NCBI GenBank assembly: GCA_902785105.1
Contig: CACZXF010000016.1
Location: forward strand, 1 to 34,288
Direction of reading: 5' to 3'
Length of the DNA stretch: 34,288 nt
From: an uncultured Eubacteriales bacterium
Lineage (GTDB): Bacteria; Bacillota; Clostridia; Christensenellales; Aristaeellaceae
The notes under the pieces were generated by a model. The model ran no database searches and was not told where the DNA came from. It was given only the letters and a program-made list of their open reading frames with translations. Below, piece after piece: positions 15,585 through 22,749 of this stretch; positions within the stretch are counted from its first letter, which is position 1, and each line of letters opens with the position of its first letter. The translations under genes and the position numbers were made by a program.

Positions 15585-16280
15585 TTACAGGGTGTGGCCG
15601 AGGGCCTCCCGGAGCTTTTGGAGGGCCTTCTTTTCGATGCGGGAAACGTAGCTTCGGGAGATGCCGAGGCGGCGGGCAACCTCGTGCTGGGGGTGGGGTT
15701 CGCCGTCTATAAGGCCGTAGCGCAGGCGCACGACGCTGCGCTCACGGTCGTCCAGTATGCGGCCCATGATGGACAAGGCGCGGCGGGATTCTATGGCGGT
15801 CTCGGCGGCCTCGGGGACGATGTCGGGATCTGTGCCCAGCAACTCGCTCAGCTCCACCTCGTTGCCGTCCTTGTCCGCGCCCAGGGTCTCCCCCATCAGA
15901 ATGTCACTGCGGCGCTTCTTGTTGGCCCTCAATGCCATGAGCATCTCGTTTTCGATGCAGCGGGAGGCGTAGGCGGTCAGGCGGCCCGACTCGGGCTTGA
16001 AGCTCTGCACGGCCTTGATGAGGCCCAGCGTGCCGATGGACACCAGGTCGTCCTGCTCCACTCCAGACTGGGTGTATTTCCGGGCAATGTGGGCTACCAG
16101 GCGCAGGTTGTGCTCGATGAGCAGATTGGCGGCGGCGCTGTCTCCCGCGAGCATCGCCTCGATGGCCTGCTGTTCCTCCGCCTTGTCCAGCGGGCCGGGA
16201 AAGGACGACCTGGCCCGCAGATACAGCAGCATCAGCCAGCCGCTCTGCATGAGCCAGGTCAGAAAACCGGGTAAAAACAT
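15585..16280 (-). CDS. sigK: RNA polymerase sporulation sigma factor sigma-K
   Basis: The 231-residue sigma-70 family factor directs late mother-cell transcription during sporulation. It begins with a hydrophobic pro-sequence (MFLPGFLTWLMQSGWLMLLY) that would hold it at the membrane until cleavage by SpoIVFB. Region 2 follows: LIEHNLRLVAHIARKY, DLVSIGTLGLIKAVQSF, then TAYASRCIENEMLMALR. Region 4 ends with RRLGISRSYVSRIEKKAL, the helix-turn-helix. These match sigma-K rather than sigma-E. The gene is continuous, so no skin-type excision is needed. The ATG at 16280 is nine bases after AAGGGGG; longer frames upstream lack a ribosome site and would destroy the pro-sequence. Confidence 0.92.
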   Translation of the reverse strand: MFLPGFLTWLMQSGWLMLLYLRARSSFPGPLDKAEEQQAIEAMLAGDSAAANLLIEHNLRLVAHIARKYTQSGVEQDDLVSIGTLGLIKAVQSFKPESGRLTAYASRCIENEMLMALRANKKRRSDILMGETLGADKDGNEVELSELLGTDPDIVPEAAETAIESRRALSIMGRILDDRERSVVRLRYGLIDGEPHPQHEVARRLGISRSYVSRIEKKALQKLREALGHTL

Positions 16281-16365
16281 AGGGCGTTCCCCCTTTTCGG
16301 AAGTCTGCCCGCAACGGTTTTGGTTTGGCGATAAACAGGGATTTGTAGGAGTGTCGTTCAAAATC

Positions 16366-16481
16366 CACCTCATCCGCCCTCACGGGCAACTTCCCCTCAA
16401 GGGGAAGGCAAGGATCTAAGAACAGTGGCTCCAAAAGCCTTCCCCTTGAGGGGAAGGTGGCGCGAAGCGCCGGATGAGGTG
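16366..16481. repeat. palindromic repeat of the CACCTCATCCG type, copy 2
   Basis: The ends CACCTCATCCG and CGGATGAGGTG are inverse copies, and the inner arms CTTCCCCTCAAGGGGAAGGC match the copy at 11670-11790; the loop differs. It lies between trxB and sigK, in the sigK leader. Confidence 0.8.
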
Positions 16482-16556
16482 AACCCCCATCACCCCGCCA
16501 AATTCCCAGCGCGTCCAAACCGTTGCGTCTGCCCTACATTCTATTCAATTGACTGT

Positions 16557-17480
16557 CTAATCGTGACTGATTTCGTCGATATACCGGCAGGCGGCCAGGG
16601 CAGCGGTGGCGCCGTCGGCCACGGCGGTGGTGAGCTGGCGCACACCCTTTGAGCGGCAGTCGCCCGCCACATAGACGCCGGGGGTGCGGGTCAGGCAGCG
16701 CTCGTCGGAATCAAAGTAGCCGTAGCTGTTGAGCTCGGCCAGGGCGGCGAAGGGCTCGTTTTCGGGGATCAGGCCGATGGCGACGAACAGGCCGTCGCAG
16801 GCGACGATCTGCTTCTCGCCGTTGACGCGGCTCTCGACCTCCACGCCGGTCAGGCCGTCAGCGTTGGTCAGCAACCGGGCCAGCTTCGTCTCTGTGATGA
16901 GGCGCACATTGGGACGGGCGAACAGCAAATCCTGGAGCTTCTGCTCCCCGGTGCACTTCGGGAGGTCCTGGAGGATGACGACCTCACGGCACTTGTTGGA
17001 GAGCAGCAGCGCCTCCTGCAAGGCGGAGTTGCCGCCGCCGGCGACGCAGACGATCTTGCCGGCATAGAAATCGCCGTCGCAGACCGCGCAGAAGGAAATG
17101 CCCTCCCCCACCAGCTCGTTTTCGCCCTCAAGGCCCAGCATCCTGTGCTTCACGCCGGTGGCCAGCACCACGGCGTGGGCTTCATATAAGCCGCCCTCCT
17201 CGGTCACCACGACCTTGAAGCTGCCCCGGTCCTCCACGGAGATCACCTTTTCAAACTCGATCTCCGCGCCCTGGGCCAGTATCTGCTCCAAAGTATGGTC
17301 GGCAAACTCGTTGCCGCTCATCTGCATGGTGCCGGGGTAGTTCTCAACCTTCGGGGAGTGAGTGATCTGACCGCCGAAGCCGGTCTTTTCGATGACCAGC
17401 GCGGTCTTTCCGTTGCGCAGCGCGTACAGCGCCGCGGTCATGCCGGCGGGGCCGCCGCCGACGACGATGATATCATACAT
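16557..17480 (-). CDS. trxB: thioredoxin reductase TrxB
   Basis: The 307-residue flavoprotein passes electrons from NAD(P)H to thioredoxin-like partners. FAD-binding GGGPAGMTAALYA is at residues 8-20, the redox-active CAVC is Cys131/Cys134, the nucleotide-binding GGGNSALQEA follows at about 152-161, and GVYVAGDCRSKGVRQ near the C-terminus is the second FAD motif. Length is standard. GAGG precedes the ATG by seven bases. It lies 59 bases downstream of nrdD, which encodes a fused CxxC redoxin domain, with a hairpin between them; this suggests TrxB recharges that domain. It is the only gene checked here that stops with TAG. Confidence 0.93.
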   Translation of the reverse strand: MYDIIVVGGGPAGMTAALYALRNGKTALVIEKTGFGGQITHSPKVENYPGTMQMSGNEFADHTLEQILAQGAEIEFEKVISVEDRGSFKVVVTEEGGLYEAHAVVLATGVKHRMLGLEGENELVGEGISFCAVCDGDFYAGKIVCVAGGGNSALQEALLLSNKCREVVILQDLPKCTGEQKLQDLLFARPNVRLITETKLARLLTNADGLTGVEVESRVNGEKQIVACDGLFVAIGLIPENEPFAALAELNSYGYFDSDERCLTRTPGVYVAGDCRSKGVRQLTTAVADGATAALAACRYIDEISHD

Positions 17481-17503
17481 ATAAATGCCTCTGTTCTGTC
17501 TTC

Positions 17504-17533
17504 ATAAAATACGGGCGATCGATGATCGCCCGT
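17504..17533 (-). terminator. hairpin between nrdD and trxB
   Basis: ACGGGCGATC and GATCGCCCGT form a perfect 10-bp stem with a three-base loop, followed on the minus strand by AUUUUAU. The broken U-tract suggests partial termination, so trxB may receive read-through from nrdD. Confidence 0.65.
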
Positions 17534-17539
17534 TTGTTT

Positions 17540-20014
17540 TTATACTCTCTGCATCAGCCAGCCCTTGATGTCGGAAACGCCTCTGTACTTTTCGAAGCCG
17601 TCCTCATGGACCAGCACCAGTGTCGGGGCCTGTTTGACGCCGTAGCGGGCCACCATCTCGGCCTCTTCGGCGGCGTTGACGGCGGTGTACTGTACGCCGG
17701 CCCGGTCCAGCAGGGCCATGGCGGCTTTGCAGTTGGGGCAGGTCGGGGTCTTGAAGAGTATGGCCCCGGTCTCCACATGTGCTGGCTCCTCGATGGGGGT
17801 GACGATGTGGATGATGGTGTCCTTCTCCGTCGTCTCGGGCTTCATCAGCGGGTGGGCGGGCTCACAGCAGCCGCGCTCCATGGTCGCCTCGAGAGCGGCG
17901 TCCATGTTGGTATACTCGGGGCGGGGGCCGTTGTGGGTCAGGGTGGAATGGCCGATATTGTAGACCTTGCGGTCCTTGAACTCCTGGGCCTTGCCGTCGT
18001 TCCAGTTCTGCACCGGGCGATAGTAGCCGGTGATGCGGCTGTAGACCTCGGTCTTCTTGCCGCAGATGGGGCAGGTGTACTGCTCGCCGGTGATGTAGCC
18101 GTGGTCCCGGCAGACGGAATAGGTGGGGCTCATGGTGTAGTAGGGCAGTTTGTAGTTCTCGGCGATCTTGCGGACCAGGTTCGCGGCGGCCCTCCAGTCG
18201 GGCAGCTTCTCGCCCAGGAAGGCGTGGAACACCGTGCCGGAGGTATACAGGGTCTGCAGGTCATCCTGGATGTCCAGGGCGGAGAACACGTCGTCGGTGT
18301 AGCCCACGGGCAGGTGGGAGGAGTTGGTGTAGTAGGGAGTGCCGTTCATGTTGGCGGTGATGATGTCCGGGAACTGCTCCTTGTCGTGCTTGGCAAAGCG
18401 GTAGGTGGTGGACTCCGCCGGGGTAGCCTCCAGGTTGTACAGGTCGCCGTACTGCTCCTGATAGTCGGAGAGGCGCTCGCGCATGTGGTTCAGCACATCC
18501 CGGGTGAACCGCTGGGTCCGCGGGTCGGTCAGGTCGGCGCGGAGCCACCTGGCATTCAGGCCCACCTCGTTCATGCCGATGAGGCCGATGGTGGAGAAGT
18601 GGTTGTTGAAGTTGCCCAGATACCGCTTGGTGTAAGGGTACAGGCCCATGTCCAGCAGGCGGGTGATGACGGTGCGCTTGGTCTTTAGGGACCTCGCGGC
18701 GATGTCCATCAGGTTGTCCAGGCGGCGGTAGAAGTCCTTTTCATCCGCGGCCAGATAGGCGATGCGGGGCATGTTGATGGTCACCACGCCCACGGAGCCG
18801 GTGGATTCGCCAGAGCCGAAGAAGCCGCCGGACTTCTTGCGCAGCTCGCGCAGGTCCAGGCGCAGGCGGCAGCACATCGAGCGCACGTCGCTGGGCTCCA
18901 TGTCGGAGTTGATGTAATTGGAGAAGTAGGGTGTGCCGTACTTGGCGGTCATCTCGAAGAGCAGTTTGTTGTTCTCCGTCTCGGACCAGTCGAAATCCCG
19001 GGTGATGGAATAGGTGGGGATCGGGTACTGGAAGCCCCGGCCGTTGGCGTCGCCCTCGATCATGATCTCGATGAACGCCTTGTTCACCATGTCCATTTCC
19101 TTCTGGCAGTCGCCATAGGTGAAGTCCTGCTCCTTGCCGCCGATGATAGCGGGCAGGTTCTTCAGGTCGTTGGGCACGGTCCAGTCCAGGGTGACGTTGG
19201 AGAAGGGTGCCTGGGTGCCCCAGCGGCTGGGGGTGTTCACGCCGTAGATGAAGGACTGCACGCACTGCTTGACTTCCTTCTGGGTCAGGTGGTCAATTCG
19301 AACGAAGGGGGCCAGGTAGGTGTCGAAGGAGGAGAACGCCTGCGCCCCGGCCCATTCGTTCTGCATGATGCCCAGGAAGTTGACCATCTGGTTGCACAGG
19401 GTGGACAGGTGGTTGGCGGGCGAGGAGGTGATCTTCCCCGGCACGCCGCCCAGTCCCTCCTGGATCAGCTGCTTGAGGCTCCAGCCGGCGCAGTAGCCGG
19501 TGAGCATGGAGAGGTCGTGGAGATGGATGGCGGCGGAGCGGTGGGCTTCGGCCACCTCCTCGTCATACACCTCGCTGAGCCAGTAGTTGGCGGTGATCGC
19601 GCCGGAGTTGGACAGGATCAGTCCCCCCACGGAATAGGTCACCGTGGAGTTTTCCTTGACGCGCCAGTTGTTGATTTGCAGGTAGTTGTCCACCAGGTCC
19701 TTGTAGTTCAGGAGGGTGGAATTGATGTTGCGCACCTTTTCGCGCTGTTTGCGATAGAGTATGTAGGCCTTCGCCACGTCGGCATAGCCGGACTCGGACA
19801 GCACCTTTTCTACGCTGTCCTGGATCTCCTCGACGGTGATCTTCCCGGCCTTGATCTTGCTGTCAAAGTCCGCCGTCACACGCAGGGCCATCAGCTCGAT
19901 GATGCTGGGATGGTACTGTCGCCCCAGGGCGTCAAAGGCCTTGGTGATGGCCGAAGAGATCTTGCTTATGGAAAAATCGACGAGGGCGCCGTCGCGCTTG
20001 ACTACCTGGTACAT
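17540..20014 (-). CDS. nrdD: anaerobic (class III) ribonucleotide reductase NrdD with fused C-terminal redoxin domain
   Basis: The 824-residue enzyme makes deoxyribonucleotides without oxygen by a glycyl-radical mechanism. Residues 1-90 form an ATP-cone regulatory domain (VVKRDGALVDFSISKISSAI). The core has Cys175 in GYCAGWSLKQL, Cys381-Cys382 in MCCRLRLDLRELRKKSG, a metal-site region CRDHGYITGEQYTCPICG, and the radical Gly663 in RITGYYRPVQNWNDG. Residues about 745-824 add a thioredoxin/glutaredoxin-fold domain with CPNC (Cys759/Cys762) and APTLVLVHEDG, an extension absent from E. coli NrdD. It probably supplies the electrons that formate supplies in the E. coli enzyme; this is inference. AAGGAG precedes the ATG at 20014. 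NrdR-type boxes cover the promoter; the activase gene lies upstream and trxB downstream. Confidence 0.94.
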   Translation of the reverse strand: MYQVVKRDGALVDFSISKISSAITKAFDALGRQYHPSIIELMALRVTADFDSKIKAGKITVEEIQDSVEKVLSESGYADVAKAYILYRKQREKVRNINSTLLNYKDLVDNYLQINNWRVKENSTVTYSVGGLILSNSGAITANYWLSEVYDEEVAEAHRSAAIHLHDLSMLTGYCAGWSLKQLIQEGLGGVPGKITSSPANHLSTLCNQMVNFLGIMQNEWAGAQAFSSFDTYLAPFVRIDHLTQKEVKQCVQSFIYGVNTPSRWGTQAPFSNVTLDWTVPNDLKNLPAIIGGKEQDFTYGDCQKEMDMVNKAFIEIMIEGDANGRGFQYPIPTYSITRDFDWSETENNKLLFEMTAKYGTPYFSNYINSDMEPSDVRSMCCRLRLDLRELRKKSGGFFGSGESTGSVGVVTINMPRIAYLAADEKDFYRRLDNLMDIAARSLKTKRTVITRLLDMGLYPYTKRYLGNFNNHFSTIGLIGMNEVGLNARWLRADLTDPRTQRFTRDVLNHMRERLSDYQEQYGDLYNLEATPAESTTYRFAKHDKEQFPDIITANMNGTPYYTNSSHLPVGYTDDVFSALDIQDDLQTLYTSGTVFHAFLGEKLPDWRAAANLVRKIAENYKLPYYTMSPTYSVCRDHGYITGEQYTCPICGKKTEVYSRITGYYRPVQNWNDGKAQEFKDRKVYNIGHSTLTHNGPRPEYTNMDAALEATMERGCCEPAHPLMKPETTEKDTIIHIVTPIEEPAHVETGAILFKTPTCPNCKAAMALLDRAGVQYTAVNAAEEAEMVARYGVKQAPTLVLVHEDGFEKYRGVSDIKGWLMQRV

Positions 20015-20055
20015 TTTAGCTTTTCTCCTTGTGCTGTGTTGTGGTTGACGTATAC

Positions 20056-20084
20056 AGAGTACCACAAAATATAGTGGTTGTCAA
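20056..20084 (-). promoter_or_regulatory. probable nrdD promoter
   Basis: Minus-strand TTGACA (20079-20084) is 17 bases from TACTCT (20056-20061). The -10 is weak, but the spacer coincides exactly with the best NrdR box, the geometry expected for repression. Confidence 0.5.
20062..20077. promoter_or_regulatory. NrdR box 1
   Basis: CCACAAAATATAGTGG matches the NrdR consensus ACACWATATWTWGTGT at 13 of 16 positions and is itself a near palindrome. It fills the -35/-10 spacer of the proposed nrdD promoter. Confidence 0.75.
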
Positions 20085-20093
20085 TGGATTCTA

Positions 20094-20109
20094 CGTCAAT
20101 ATATTGTAT
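20094..20109. promoter_or_regulatory. NrdR box 2
   Basis: CGTCAATATATTGTAT has a perfect CAATATATTG core (12 of 16 consensus positions). It begins 32 bp after box 1, leaving the 16-bp gap usual for paired NrdR boxes. Confidence 0.7.
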
Positions 20110-20125
20110 TTCACATGTGACAAAA

Positions 20126-20141
20126 AGTTTATATATTGATT
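20126..20141. promoter_or_regulatory. possible degenerate NrdR box 3
   Basis: AGTTTATATATTGATT matches 11 of 16 consensus positions and again starts 32 bp after the previous box. AT-rich DNA gives such scores easily, so only the spacing makes it worth noting. Confidence 0.3.
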
Positions 20142-20170
20142 TTGCGTTGCCTTTGTGAAAGGTTTTTCGT

Positions 20171-20863
20171 TCAGTCCATGCCGCGGATCTCTGTGTCTGG
20201 CACGTATTTGCGCATGATTTCGGCCCAGTTTAGCATATCTTCCCGGCTCGGGGCGTGGAGGTTGCCGAAGGGCACGGTGTCCCGGTCGGTGAAGATTTGC
20301 AGGAAATACCGTCGCGCGCCTTTGATCCATGCACCGATGGCTTCAAAATCGGCAGCCTCATGGAACTCGGCCACGCAGGTGGTGCGGAACTCATATTCCG
20401 TGCCGGAGGCCATCAACATATGAACGCTTTCCTTTATGGGTTCCAGATCGAGCCTTTCGACGCCCGCCGTGGCGGCATATTTCGCGGGGCTGTTTTTTAT
20501 GTCCATGGCGACGTAATCCGCAAGGCCCTCCGCCAGTATTTTGCGAAGCGCTTCGGGATGGGCGCCGTTGGTATCCAGCTTGACACCAAAGCCCAGCTCC
20601 CGAACACGGCGCATGAAGTCGGGCAGGTCCCTGTACAGACAGGGTTCCCCGCCGGTAATGGCCACGCCGTCCAGCAGGCCGCGGCGCTTTTTGAGGAAGG
20701 TGAAAAACTCATCCTCATCCATCAGGGCCGGGGTCGCGCCGGTGGTCAGCTCATAGTTATGGCAGAAGGGACAGCGAAAGTCGCAGCCGCCTAAAAAGAC
20801 CGTGCAGGCCACCCGGCCCGGAAAGTCCAGCAGCGTCATCTTTTGCAGGCCGTACAGCTTCAT
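20171..20863 (-). CDS. nrdG: anaerobic ribonucleotide reductase-activating radical SAM protein NrdG
   Basis: The 230-residue radical SAM enzyme generates the glycyl radical on NrdD. It starts MKLYGLQKMTLLDFPGRVAC and has the cluster motif CDFRCPFC (CxxxCxxC) near residues 27-34, then GVAITGGEPCLY, the GGE motif that positions SAM. Length fits the longer clostridial form of this family. The ATG at 20863 is eight bases after AGGAGG; a TTG two codons earlier is too close to that site. It is the third gene of a unit with the TPR and DUF4037 genes, 16 bases after the latter, whereas nrdD downstream has its own promoter. A general pyruvate-formate-lyase-type activase is an alternative, but the adjacency favours NrdG. 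Confidence 0.87.
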   Translation of the reverse strand: MKLYGLQKMTLLDFPGRVACTVFLGGCDFRCPFCHNYELTTGATPALMDEDEFFTFLKKRRGLLDGVAITGGEPCLYRDLPDFMRRVRELGFGVKLDTNGAHPEALRKILAEGLADYVAMDIKNSPAKYAATAGVERLDLEPIKESVHMLMASGTEYEFRTTCVAEFHEAADFEAIGAWIKGARRYFLQIFTDRDTVPFGNLHAPSREDMLNWAEIMRKYVPDTEIRGMD

Positions 20864-20879
20864 ATACAAGTCCTCCTAA

Positions 20880-21821
20880 TCATACCGCTAACAGGAGATC
20901 GGCGTTGCGCAGACTCGGGTCGGTTATGCCGTCGTTGACCGACCGGGCATGGCTTTCGACCAAAGCCGCCTTTACCGTGCTGAGACCTTGTGCGACGATC
21001 TCCGAAATGATGTCCTGAATCATGCCCTCCATGACCTCCCGCTTCTGCGCGGCAAGGTCGCCGTCGTTGGGCGTGGTGAGCAGGTATTCCATCAGCTCCG
21101 CCAGCAGGGAAAGCCGGGGCAATTGCCGCATGGCACGGAAGCGCCACTTATAGAAGGGACGGTAGACCTCATTCAGCAGAAAAACCGCGGCCATAGCGTG
21201 ATCCACAAACTCTGTCACGGCAAGTTGAGCCGCGCCGGTCTCGCCGTGAGAAAGGCAGCGGGGGTAATTGTATAGCCCGGACTGGGACATCAGCAGCATG
21301 TGTCCCGCCAGCTTCTTGCGTCGAATATCCTCGGGATAGCGCCGAAGCCCTTCCCTTATGCGGGTCACCTCGCCGGTGCCGTCATGGAAAAGCTCTCCGT
21401 TCACCGCCTCGGCCAGCGCCTGTTCGGGCAGGCTCAGCCACTGGCCCACGGTCAGTATGCCGTCGGAAGCGCCGACTTTTTCCATATAATATTCCGTCGT
21501 CCGCAGTACGCCCCGCCTCGGCCCGCCTGCCGGGGGGATCAGTCCCCGGCGCAGGCCCATAAATACAGAAGGAAGTTTGGCATAGGCCCGTTCAAGCAGA
21601 AACGCTTCTCTGCGGCTCACGATGTCCTCGCCGGGCAGGAAGACACAGAAGCCAGGCTCGAAGTCGTGGTCGCGGGAGATGTCGTCGTCGAAGCCGAAGC
21701 ATTCTGAACCCGCCCCCGTCAGGCCCACGGCCACGAGGGGAAGCAAGCTGGGAAACCGGGTTTCCAACATGGGCTTTCCATACTGCTCCCAGTAGGCACG
21801 GGCAATGTCAAGCCCCTTCAT
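20880..21821 (-). CDS. DUF4037 protein with nucleotidyltransferase-like motif
   Basis: The 313-residue protein has an N-terminal nucleotidyltransferase-like motif GAGSECFGFDDDISRDHDFEP at about residues 35-55, where the GS and the spaced acidic pairs resemble the metal-binding site of the pol-beta-like fold. The rest is helical and matches what I know of DUF4037, a family without an assigned reaction. It starts at the ATG at 21821, within the end of the TPR gene (14-bp overlap), with GGAGG twelve bases before it; longer upstream frames lack a site. It probably works with the TPR protein. Its link to nrdG downstream is by transcript only. Confidence 0.75.
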   Translation of the reverse strand: MKGLDIARAYWEQYGKPMLETRFPSLLPLVAVGLTGAGSECFGFDDDISRDHDFEPGFCVFLPGEDIVSRREAFLLERAYAKLPSVFMGLRRGLIPPAGGPRRGVLRTTEYYMEKVGASDGILTVGQWLSLPEQALAEAVNGELFHDGTGEVTRIREGLRRYPEDIRRKKLAGHMLLMSQSGLYNYPRCLSHGETGAAQLAVTEFVDHAMAAVFLLNEVYRPFYKWRFRAMRQLPRLSLLAELMEYLLTTPNDGDLAAQKREVMEGMIQDIISEIVAQGLSTVKAALVESHARSVNDGITDPSLRNADLLLAV

Positions 21822-22575
21822 AGATGCGCTTCGCCTCCTGCCGCAAAACGGCGGCATCCATGAAATAGCCGTAATAATCGAAGGTCGGGGCGCACTTTTC
21901 GCAGACGAAGGCGTAGTAGCCGTCGCGCGGCGCTTCAGACTTCGCAAGCAGATTTGACGCGCGATCGAGACAGGCGTAGATCTCCGCCTCCCCCGCCTCC
22001 AGGCCCTGTTCCGCCGCTATGAGGTCGGCCAGGTTCAGCCAGGTGATAGCCTGCTCCAGCTCGCCATTTTCAGCCTTCGCCATGCAGTCCATGGCTTTCT
22101 GATAGAGATCCCTCGCTTCCCCGAAGCGTTTCAGGGTAACACAGGTCAGCGCCATATTGTTGTAGAGGCCGCCCAGCAGACCGGGGTCTATGGCCGGGCT
22201 GGACTCATAGGCCGCGCGGGCACGTTCAAAAAGCTCGAGTGCCCGGTCGTTTTCACCAAAGGAATGCAGCGCCGTGGCGATGTTGACGCAGGTGGTGCCC
22301 TCGGAGATGGAGCCGCCGAAATCCAGTTGTTCCAGCGTTTTCAGAGCATTTTCCGCACTGTCCAGAGCCTTTTCCTTCTCACTGGTTTTGCGGTAGTGGC
22401 CCACCAGCTCGTTGAGGACCATCAACTGGCCCCGCAAGTCGTTCCCCTGCCGGGCTTCCTCCAGCCAGTAGCGCAGGCAGCGCTCCACGCCGGGGTAGTC
22501 CCGCCGGGCCATGCAGGCGTCCACCTTCTCACGGACCCGCTGCTGGGGAATCGGTCGGATGGGTTGGTTCTGCAT
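21808..22575 (-). CDS. tetratricopeptide-repeat protein
   Basis: A soluble 255-residue protein made of TPR helical pairs: for example KALDSAENALKTLEQLDF, DRALELFERARAAYES and EARDLYQKAMDCMAK, each preceded by helices with conserved small residues. It has no signal peptide or enzyme domain and is likely a protein-interaction scaffold. GAGGTG precedes the ATG by eight bases, and a good promoter lies 35 bases upstream. It overlaps the DUF4037 gene by 14 bases, so the two products are probably made together and may form a complex. Confidence 0.82.
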   Translation of the reverse strand: MQNQPIRPIPQQRVREKVDACMARRDYPGVERCLRYWLEEARQGNDLRGQLMVLNELVGHYRKTSEKEKALDSAENALKTLEQLDFGGSISEGTTCVNIATALHSFGENDRALELFERARAAYESSPAIDPGLLGGLYNNMALTCVTLKRFGEARDLYQKAMDCMAKAENGELEQAITWLNLADLIAAEQGLEAGEAEIYACLDRASNLLAKSEAPRDGYYAFVCEKCAPTFDYYGYFMDAAVLRQEAKRIYEGA

Positions 22576-22609
22576 GGGGCGTCACCTCTGTAATTTGAAT
22601 GGTCCTTGC

Positions 22610-22638
22610 ATTGTACTACATCTCCTTCCCTTCGTCAA
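22610..22638 (-). promoter_or_regulatory. sigma-A promoter of the TPR-DUF4037-nrdG unit
   Basis: Minus-strand TTGACG (22633-22638) and TACAAT (22610-22615) are 17 bases apart, 35 bases upstream of the TPR-gene start. Confidence 0.8.
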
Positions 22639-22683
22639 TCCACCCCTCGTTTTATTTATGTATGATTCATGGAAACAAGGGGC

Positions 22684-22712
22684 TTGCAAGCCGGCAAAAA
22701 ATACGATAAAAT
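22684..22712 (+). promoter_or_regulatory. sigma-A promoter of the GH13 alpha-glucosidase gene
   Basis: TTGCAA (22684-22689) and TAAAAT (22707-22712) are 17 bases apart, 37 bases before the start codon, divergent from the TPR-unit promoter. Confidence 0.75.
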
Positions 22713-22749
22713 AAGAGCCGGACAAAAACCTTCGAGGAGGATATTTTTT

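Noticed and set aside
20111-20120. TCACATGTGA as a CRP- or Rex-type operator upstream of nrdD.
   Set aside because: Only a 10-bp palindrome that does not match either consensus well; the NrdR boxes explain the region better.
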